Program-made: the position numbers and the translations under genes
Notes under the pieces: generated by a model
What the model saw: only the letters and a program-made list of their open reading frames with translations
What the model was told of the DNA's origin: nothing
Databases searched by the model: none
Assembly (NCBI GenBank): GCA_903870305.1
Contig: CAIQCM010000103.1
Coordinates: 1-11,001, forward strand
Reading direction: 5' to 3'
DNA: 11,001 bases
DNA from: an uncultured bacterium
Lineage (GTDB): Bacteria > Patescibacteriota > Patescibacteriia > CAIQCM01
In this document: positions 6,201 to 11,001 of the stretch, in pieces
Numbering within the stretch: the stretch's first letter is position 1
Layout: each line of letters begins with the position of its first letter

Positions 6201-6890
6201 TTATGTATCGACTTGCAGCTTATTGAGGTCGGCGAGCTTTTGCGTTTCCCCGGCGGACGGATTAAGCGCCGAATAATACAGTTCGATCAGCGTTTGCGTG
6301 TTCAAGGTGGCGGCCGATAGCCCCATGCTCTGAAGGCCGCCCATAATGCGGTTCAAACGCAATTCGAGGCCGCCTTTGCGATCTTGGAATTGCTTGTCGC
6401 GCAGCTTTATTGCCACCCCGGGGGACAATATTTCGCGGAAGCGCGACCAGAAACTTTTGTTCTTGGCCGTGAACGGATCGAACGGCACGACAATGTAGAA
6501 GCGCTTGTTCATGATCTCGCCCAGCTCGACCAGGTCTTTGATGAAAGCGCGATAATCAGTGATCTGCGCGCGCAAAAGTTCGTTCGTCTGTTCGCGCTCT
6601 TTTTGCGTAAGCTGCTCCAGGTAAGCGTCGATGTTGAGTTTGCGCGATTGAATAACCACCTCAATAGGATGCTCGAGCGAATTCAAAAAACTGACATAGG
6701 CCGAGATGATCGCCTCTTGTTCGTCCTCGCTCTTGAGCGCGAAGTTGATCGAGGAGACCAGCACGACGGCGCGCAGAGTGCCGTCTTTTAAAACGACGGT
6801 GTCGTCGCGGATCTCGGCGATATCAAGGAAGCGAACCGTTGACGGTCCCGGTTTCGCTTTGGCGAGTTTTGGCGATTGCATTTCAGGCAT
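6201..6890 (-). CDS. TraC-like protein encoded before VirB4
   Basis: 229 aa from ATG 6890. The sequence reads FLDIAEIRDDTVVLKDGTLR, then an alpha/beta region AVVLVSSINFAL and a segment FYIVVPFDPF at 131-140. This layout is that of the small TraC/VirB4 N-terminal-like proteins that lie between prgI and virB4 in CPR and Gram-positive type IV loci. It has no Walker motifs or TM helix, so it is probably a cytoplasmic partner of VirB4. An in-frame ATG at 6920 is not preferred, because the ten extra residues (MLHASCFIHT) are a translation of the heptamer repeat; ATG 6881 is another option. No SD is visible. It is separated from prgI by 91 nt holding a large inverted repeat and from virB4 by 6 nt. 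Confidence 0.8.
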   Translation of the reverse strand: MPEMQSPKLAKAKPGPSTVRFLDIAEIRDDTVVLKDGTLRAVVLVSSINFALKSEDEQEAIISAYVSFLNSLEHPIEVVIQSRKLNIDAYLEQLTQKEREQTNELLRAQITDYRAFIKDLVELGEIMNKRFYIVVPFDPFTAKNKSFWSRFREILSPGVAIKLRDKQFQDRKGGLELRLNRIMGGLQSMGLSAATLNTQTLIELYYSALNPSAGETQKLADLNKLQVDT

Positions 6891-6897
6891 GGTATGA

Positions 6898-6978
6898 ATG
6901 AAGCATGAAGCATGAAGCATGTAACATTCCGTCCCGCTTCAGCGGAAAATGTTTCATGTTGCGTGTTTCATGTTTCAT
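6898..6978. repeat. Two facing heptamer arrays forming a 31-bp imperfect hairpin
   Basis: Left arm (6898-6928) has three exact ATGAAGC units and ATGTAAC. Right arm (6948-6978) has TGTTTCA, TGTTGCG, TGTTTCA, TGTTTCA. Read against each other they give 25 Watson-Crick pairs of 31, plus four G-U pairs and two mismatches in a plus-strand RNA; in the operon's own minus-strand RNA all six differences are mismatches. The 19-nt centre contains a further hairpin CCGC-TTCA-GCGG. The element fills nearly the whole gap between prgI and the TraC-like gene. Confidence 0.82.
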
Positions 6979-6981
6979 ATA

Positions 6982-7419
6982 TTACTTCCAATCCTCCGGA
7001 TTGTAGACGCCGCCGGTGTTGGCAACCAGCGTCAGTTCCTGAAGACGCGAAGTGGAGACGGCTTCTTTGGCCGGCGCGGCGGCCGGAGCGGCGGCCGGAG
7101 CGGCGGCGAGGAGCGCGCGCAGTTCGGCGTCATTGGCATCTTTGTACCAGACCCGGCGTTTGGGGCGTTTTGATGTTTGGAGAATGTTCAGGAAGAACAG
7201 ATGAAAGGGCGCGCCGTTCACGCGTCCGAAGGCAAAGGTCGCCGCCACTCCCGCGACCGGCAAGCCGGTCAACACGAAATAAACGAAGCGGAAGATCTTG
7301 TAAAGCAGAAAAAGAATGAGCGCGGTCGCCATAATGATCAAGAACTGCCTCGTCGTTATGGGGCCGATGATCTTGTCTTCGACGTCGATGAATTGTGGGA
7401 CAACGAATTGCTGCGGCAC
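6982..7419 (-). CDS. prgI: PrgI family membrane protein
   Basis: 145 aa. The N-terminus QFVVPQFIDVEDKIIGPITT is the hallmark of the PrgI family, small inner-membrane proteins coded next to virB4 in Gram-positive conjugation systems and CPR loci; some are compared with VirB3. Two hydrophobic segments follow (about residues 26-44 and 46-65). The C-terminal tail is cytosolic-like and holds three 12-bp repeats coding AAAP units, then NTGGVYNPEDW. The start is GTG at 7419, right next to a heptamer repeat that occupies the place of an SD. The next gene downstream is TraC-like, then virB4, the expected order. Confidence 0.92.
   Translation of the reverse strand: MPQQFVVPQFIDVEDKIIGPITTRQFLIIMATALILFLLYKIFRFVYFVLTGLPVAGVAATFAFGRVNGAPFHLFFLNILQTSKRPKRRVWYKDANDAELRALLAAAPAAAPAAAPAKEAVSTSRLQELTLVANTGGVYNPEDWK
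7069..7104. repeat. 12-bp tandem repeat coding AAAP in prgI
   Basis: Three 12-bp units; the second and third (7081-7092 and 7093-7104) are identical GGCCGGAGCGGC and the first differs by one base. The period is a multiple of three, so copy number can vary without loss of frame. Confidence 0.8.
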
Positions 7420-7420
7420 A

Positions 7421-7455
7421 CGAGTTACGAGTTAATAGTTACGAGTTGCGAGTTA
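7421..7455. repeat. Heptamer tandem repeat, 5 units (CGAGTTA type), before prgI
   Basis: Units CGAGTTA, CGAGTTA, ATAGTTA, CGAGTTG, CGAGTTA. They take up 35 of the 43 nt between the 617-aa gene and the GTG of prgI, and there is no SD in the remainder. Confidence 0.85.
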
Positions 7456-7462
7456 CCTGTCT

Positions 7463-9316
7463 TTACGCCTTTAACTGCTTGTTCAATTCCATTATAGCAC
7501 GAACTTCGCGTTCGGTGAGCGTTTCGCGGCCGGCGTTCAAGGCCTCGGTTACGGCCTCGCCAAGCGGCTTGCCGCCGGAGAATGCCGCATTGATCACGCT
7601 CAAATACATCTTATAGACCGGCGAACCTTGCCAGGCCTTTATCCCCTCGATCCGCCGAGCGTATGAATGTTCTTCAAGAATATCGAGCTTGTCGGATAAT
7701 TTTCTGCAGGATTCGACCGGGTCGGCGCTCATGCGGCGGAAATCGACCAAGGTGAGGTCGGCGAGCTCTTGCACCGGACCGGTGAGACGGGCGGATAACG
7801 AGTTACTGATTGCTGGTTGTGAGTTGCTGGCCACAAACGCCGGTCTCACATCTTGCATCTTTGTGGACGGTGCGGCGGCTACGGGAGGCGGCGCGATCGG
7901 AGGCAACGGTAACGCGGGTGGCGCGATCGAAACTGGAGCAGGCGCGGGGGGCTTCACCGTAACCGGAACAAATGGCGGCGGGGCGGCAATCGGTTTTGCC
8001 GCGACCGGCACCGAGGCCTTTGGCAAAGTCGCAACCGGCGCCGGAATAACGGGCGGCGGCGCAACAGGCGCAGAGGTCTTGCTGAACTTGCCGGTAAGCG
8101 AGCCGTACATGCGATCGAGTTCCTCAAGTTCGCCTTTTTTCCGCGATTCGTCCTTGTTAAAGGTCTCATCAACCGATCGCTTCACAAAATCGTTCTTTTC
8201 CTTCTTGAGCGCTTCTTCCCTTTTGCCATTCATCTGTTTCACCTGTTTTTCGATCGCGTTAAGCGCCGCTTCAACGTCGGAAGCGAAAAACCCCATTCCC
8301 CCCAAAGACGGTTCGCGCATAAGCAATTCGCGCGTTTCAACCGAATCGCGAACACCCTTGAGCCGCGAGGCGACGATCGACTTGTATCGCTCGAGCATTG
8401 CCACGGAGAGCGCAACATTGGTCGCGTCCACGACCGCCTCGAGCGCCAATTTTATCTCTTCGTCGCGGCTCGAGACCGTCGGCGTTAGCACATTCGGCAG
8501 GATCTTTTCCCTGATGATATTCACCTCATGTTCATCTTCGGGCATGATACCATGACCGCTTTTTGTCGAACTTGACGCGTTTGGTTTGGTCGTTAGTCGT
8601 TGGTCGTTAGTCGTTGGTATGATAGGAGCGCTCTCAATCGAGGACTTCGCCTCGACAATGATCGGGGTTGGCGCGAGCACGGCTGGCGCCGCTTCATTAT
8701 CCGACATGATCTTCACGCTCGCGACTTTGGCGGCGAGCGCTTCAACGATTTTTTCCGCTTCCTCGCGCAGCAACTCCGCTCCCCCGATTTTTTCCGCGCG
8801 GGTTAATCGCGTCACCGTCTCGTCGTCTTTTCTTACACCCCTCACCCGTGACTCCAGTATTTCGCGCAAGCGGTGTTCCAGGTGCGCCGGCACATTAACG
8901 GGATGCTCATGGAGAAGTTCGGCAACAAGATCGGAAGGCGTGACATCGCGAATCACGATCCTCGTGGCCGTAAATTCAGCCGGGTTGCCGCCCAAGGAAC
9001 CGATGAACGCCTCAACTCCGTCAAGATAACCGGAAACAACGATGAACTCGTCGCGCAATAAAGCCAACATTATTTTTTTGGCCGCGTTCTCGTCGTTCTT
9101 GGCCAAGATCTTGATCTCGGAAAAAAAACCGGGCAGACCGATCTCTTTTTGGTACAGGCGGTTCAACAGCCGTCCGAGTTTAATTGCGTCGGAAGGTGAG
9201 ATATCGTTCTCATCCAAAACAGCGACGCGTTTTTCAATCACCTCTTTAGACATCAGAAACGACCGGATAGCGTCCGGTATTTTCTGGCCGTTAATATTTG
9301 CCGCATTGTCCGGCAT
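7463..9316 (-). CDS. Uncharacterised 617-aa protein with duplicated helical module and Pro-rich linker
   Basis: I do not recognise a named family. No signal peptide or TM segment is visible, so it is probably cytoplasmic. Residues 1-200 are mostly helical and charged. A module at about 146-194 (SRVRGVR ... ET ... GG) recurs gap-free at about 307-355 (SRLKGVR ... ET ... GG), separated by a low-complexity stretch with TTNDQRLTTK. Residues 357-405 are highly charged and probably a coiled coil. Residues 412-485 are an Ala/Pro/Val-rich linker. A separate C-terminal domain (about 508-617) starts LTGPVQELADLTLVDFRRMS. ATG 9316 comes 6 nt after the upstream stop. Its place between a VirB6-like gene and prgI suggests a cytoplasmic accessory or adaptor of the secretion machine (inference). 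Two heptamer arrays lie inside it. Confidence 0.85.
   Translation of the reverse strand: MPDNAANINGQKIPDAIRSFLMSKEVIEKRVAVLDENDISPSDAIKLGRLLNRLYQKEIGLPGFFSEIKILAKNDENAAKKIMLALLRDEFIVVSGYLDGVEAFIGSLGGNPAEFTATRIVIRDVTPSDLVAELLHEHPVNVPAHLEHRLREILESRVRGVRKDDETVTRLTRAEKIGGAELLREEAEKIVEALAAKVASVKIMSDNEAAPAVLAPTPIIVEAKSSIESAPIIPTTNDQRLTTKPNASSSTKSGHGIMPEDEHEVNIIREKILPNVLTPTVSSRDEEIKLALEAVVDATNVALSVAMLERYKSIVASRLKGVRDSVETRELLMREPSLGGMGFFASDVEAALNAIEKQVKQMNGKREEALKKEKNDFVKRSVDETFNKDESRKKGELEELDRMYGSLTGKFSKTSAPVAPPPVIPAPVATLPKASVPVAAKPIAAPPPFVPVTVKPPAPAPVSIAPPALPLPPIAPPPVAAAPSTKMQDVRPAFVASNSQPAISNSLSARLTGPVQELADLTLVDFRRMSADPVESCRKLSDKLDILEEHSYARRIEGIKAWQGSPVYKMYLSVINAAFSGGKPLGEAVTEALNAGRETLTEREVRAIMELNKQLKA
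7799..7833. repeat. Heptamer tandem repeat, 5 degenerate units, in the 617-aa gene
   Basis: Units CGAGTTA, CTGATTG, CTGGTTG, TGAGTTG, CTGGCCA. They code the VASNSQPAISNS segment at the end of the Pro-rich linker, just before the C-terminal domain. The most degenerate of the arrays. Confidence 0.6.
8587..8621. repeat. Heptamer tandem repeat, 5 units (TGGTCGT / TAGTCGT), in the 617-aa gene
   Basis: Units alternate TGGTCGT and TAGTCGT, four near-perfect copies and a degenerate fifth. They code IPTTNDQRLTTK (about residues 233-244) in the low-complexity spacer between the two duplicated modules. Confidence 0.85.
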
Positions 9317-9322
9317 AATAAA

Positions 9323-11001
9323 TTAAACGAACTGATTCAAATTCGGATTCGCCGAAATCCTGTTTATCCTGTCTTTGGCTTCTTTCGCTCCGGCGGTATT
9401 CTTATTGGCCGGATCGGTATAAGCGGCCTCGGCGCGGGTGAAGACGTCTTTCACAATACGCGCAACCGTTGCCGTTTCGTCGCCGGTGCGCGCGCGGCGC
9501 GAAAGCGCGTCAAGGTCGTCAACCGACAAACTTTCGCTGATCGCCTTGGCAACGTCGCCTTTAATGTTGTTGGCCTTCATGTTAATGATGAAGTCCATGC
9601 GTTGCGGCGACGTCCTGACCGAACGGCCGAACGAATCCTTTGCACCGTCTCCGGCAAATGATCCATCGCTCTTTATCTTGTACAGATCGGCCGCATCGCC
9701 GCCCAAAATAACGGCTGTTTCGGCGTGGCGCAAATTGTCTTGGGTCATGGCGCTGTCTTTTTGCCCATTCTCCAATCCGGCGCCGGTGTTGAAATCCACA
9801 TGCTCGCGCAAACCGTCCTCGATCGCCTTGCGGATCCGGTCGGCATCGGCTTTGCCTTGCAATTGCCGTACCTGCGCAGCATTGCCGACGTTGATCGTTT
9901 CAAGGGCCAGTTCGATATACGGCCGCATGACGCCGTCCGCTTGTCGCACGGTGCCCGGCGCCGTTTCTATGTTCAATGACCCGCCCCTGATCCCGTTCCT
10001 CAGGTCTTCGCCGGTTAGCAGCGGTCCCGAAGGCGGACCCTGGCGGCGATATTCTTCAATATAGCCCTTTTCTTTCGAGCTCGAGCCCTTTTCGTAAAAT
10101 CCATGAAGCAGATCCGGCCGCATCCCTTTAAAGAATTCGTTTCGACGACGTTCGCTCATGGCGTCGAAATCGACCTTCTTGAGTTTTTCAATGTCGGCAT
10201 CGGCGCCGTTTGCGTTGATCTTGGCCAGGACTTTTTCCTCGTTGACGCTGCCGTCGGCGTTCTTGTCCGCGGAAAGAAGAGCACCGATGTCAGGCCGCAC
10301 AGCTTTGATATCCGTTATCTTATCGGCCGAATCCTTGTCGCCGTCCTTGCCGGCCTTATCCAGCATCATCACCGCCGTTTCAAAATCCTTGGCCTTAGCC
10401 GCTTTGACCGGATCTTTATCGTCCACGCGAGCGCTGTTGTAGGCCCTGTCTTTTACAATATCCAAAGCGATCGCGTCTTTCACTATCTGCGGCTGAACGC
10501 GGCTCGTGAAAAGCGCGGCGCGTTGCGCTTCGTTAAGGCCCTTGGTCTTTTCACGGGCATCTTTGAGCATCTCCTCGCGTTTTTTGCCGGCCGAGACGGT
10601 CAAGCCGCGGCCAATACCGCCAAGGATCGGGATTTTCCCGACGACATTCCCGACCGCATTGCCCCCGCCCATTGTTTTTCCGGCAAACCCTCTGACCCGA
10701 TTGCCAAGCTGCTGCCCATAGGTCGAACGCGAGGCGAGCGCGATGCCGCCCGCGACCACGCCGCCCGCGACCCCGCCGGTAAGAACGGTCGCGGCGGGCA
10801 AAGCCGCGCGCTTCGACGCCCATCTTCCGGCGGCGCCGGCATACTGTTTTCCTTTGGCCGCGGCGGCGCCGGCTAATGATCCGCCCAAGCCGCTGAATTC
10901 TTTGGCAAAACTCAAACCCAACAAAAGCATGGCGGTGGCGACGATGAACCGGACGAGATTTTCCTGGCCGCACATGAGACCTTGACCGCAGTCGATTGTC
11001 A
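9323..11001 (-). CDS. VirB6/TrbL-like membrane protein, C-terminal part (runs off right edge)
   Basis: 558 codons before the stop are visible, and the frame stays open past the first in-window ATG (10975) to the edge, so the real start is probably outside. The first visible residues include a membrane segment LVRFIVATAMLLLGLSFA, then a small-residue-rich stretch and a second likely hydrophobic segment AATVLTGGVAGGVVAGGIAL. A Gly-rich loop and a long charged, helical, probably cytoplasmic tail of about 420 residues follow. The end of a polytopic domain plus long soluble tail, at the head of a PrgI-TraC-VirB4 operon, fits VirB6/TrbL-like channel components. No diagnostic motif supports the name, so position and topology carry it. 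The stop is 6 nt before the 617-aa gene. Confidence 0.55.
   Translation of the reverse strand, partial: TIDCGQGLMCGQENLVRFIVATAMLLLGLSFAKEFSGLGGSLAGAAAAKGKQYAGAAGRWASKRAALPAATVLTGGVAGGVVAGGIALASRSTYGQQLGNRVRGFAGKTMGGGNAVGNVVGKIPILGGIGRGLTVSAGKKREEMLKDAREKTKGLNEAQRAALFTSRVQPQIVKDAIALDIVKDRAYNSARVDDKDPVKAAKAKDFETAVMMLDKAGKDGDKDSADKITDIKAVRPDIGALLSADKNADGSVNEEKVLAKINANGADADIEKLKKVDFDAMSERRRNEFFKGMRPDLLHGFYEKGSSSKEKGYIEEYRRQGPPSGPLLTGEDLRNGIRGGSLNIETAPGTVRQADGVMRPYIELALETINVGNAAQVRQLQGKADADRIRKAIEDGLREHVDFNTGAGLENGQKDSAMTQDNLRHAETAVILGGDAADLYKIKSDGSFAGDGAKDSFGRSVRTSPQRMDFIINMKANNIKGDVAKAISESLSVDDLDALSRRARTGDETATVARIVKDVFTRAEAAYTDPANKNTAGAKEAKDRINRISANPNLNQFV

Noticed and set aside
6194..6203. TraC-like and VirB4 genes as one virB4 broken by a frameshift
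   Set aside because: The VirB4 frame is full length with its own N-terminal domain, there is a clean stop, a 6-nt gap and an ATG, and this two-gene order is usual beside prgI.
6891..6920. Upstream ATG at 6920 for the TraC-like protein
   Set aside because: The ten added residues are repeat-encoded and not protein-like, so the ATG at 6890 is preferred.
3690..7455. Repeat arrays considered as CRISPR
   Set aside because: Units are 7 bp, directly adjacent, without spacers, and no cas gene is present.
7689..8555. Long plus-strand open frame of 288 codons
   Set aside because: Antisense shadow of the 617-aa gene; Gly/Ala/Ser-rich product mirrors the Pro/Ala-rich linker, with no motif of its own.
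10103..10876. Plus-strand open frame of 257 codons opposite the VirB6-like gene
   Set aside because: Shadow of a GC-rich coding region; several overlapping plus-strand frames are open there and none has an SD or recognisable domain.

Overview
The window looks like part of a Candidate Phyla Radiation (Patescibacteria, Parcubacteria-like) genome. The main support is a compact minus-strand operon with the PrgI / TraC-like / VirB4 order that I associate with CPR type IV secretion-like loci. It is joined to uncharacterised Pro-rich proteins, a eukaryotic-like isoleucyl-tRNA synthetase, a tRNA-Arg with a GCG anticodon and many heptanucleotide repeats. This lineage call is inference; no marker gene in the window proves it.

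Layout. Positions 1-825 (minus) hold the N-terminal 275 codons of ileS, running off the left edge. A divergent intergenic region of about 214 bp carries a near-consensus promoter for a single-gene unit, a radical SAM protein (1040-2590, plus) with its own SD and intrinsic terminator. Facing it is a tRNA-Arg(GCG) (2670-2747, minus) with its own terminator hairpin. A ~100 bp inverted-repeat element of the kind whose translations read VIPAKAGIQ / WIPAFAGMT lies at 2816-2917.

From 2990 to the right edge every gene is on the minus strand and tightly packed. In transcription order they are: a VirB6/TrbL-like membrane protein C-terminus (from the edge to 9323), a 617-aa uncharacterised protein with an internal duplication (9316-7463), PrgI (7419-6982), a TraC-like VirB4-associated protein (6890-6201), the VirB4 ATPase (6194-4314), a VirB8/NTF2-like membrane-anchored protein (4317-3724) and ComF (3712-2990). 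Together they describe an envelope-spanning DNA or protein transporter powered by VirB4. The ComF phosphoribosyltransferase-like competence protein at the 3' end raises the possibility that the machine takes part in DNA uptake. No relaxase, VirD4 or pilin is visible.

The most unusual signal is a set of seven short clusters of degenerate 7-bp tandem repeats scattered through the operon. Four lie at gene junctions or translation starts and three inside Pro/Thr/Asn-rich linker codons. Each cluster has its own heptamer. Two of them face each other and form a 31-bp imperfect hairpin between prgI and the TraC-like gene. They resemble the heptameric STRR repeats known from cyanobacteria. A second oddity is a perfect 10-bp terminator-like hairpin inside the first codons of comF. 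By rough base counts of single lines, ileS is about 37-40% GC and the secretion operon about 55%.
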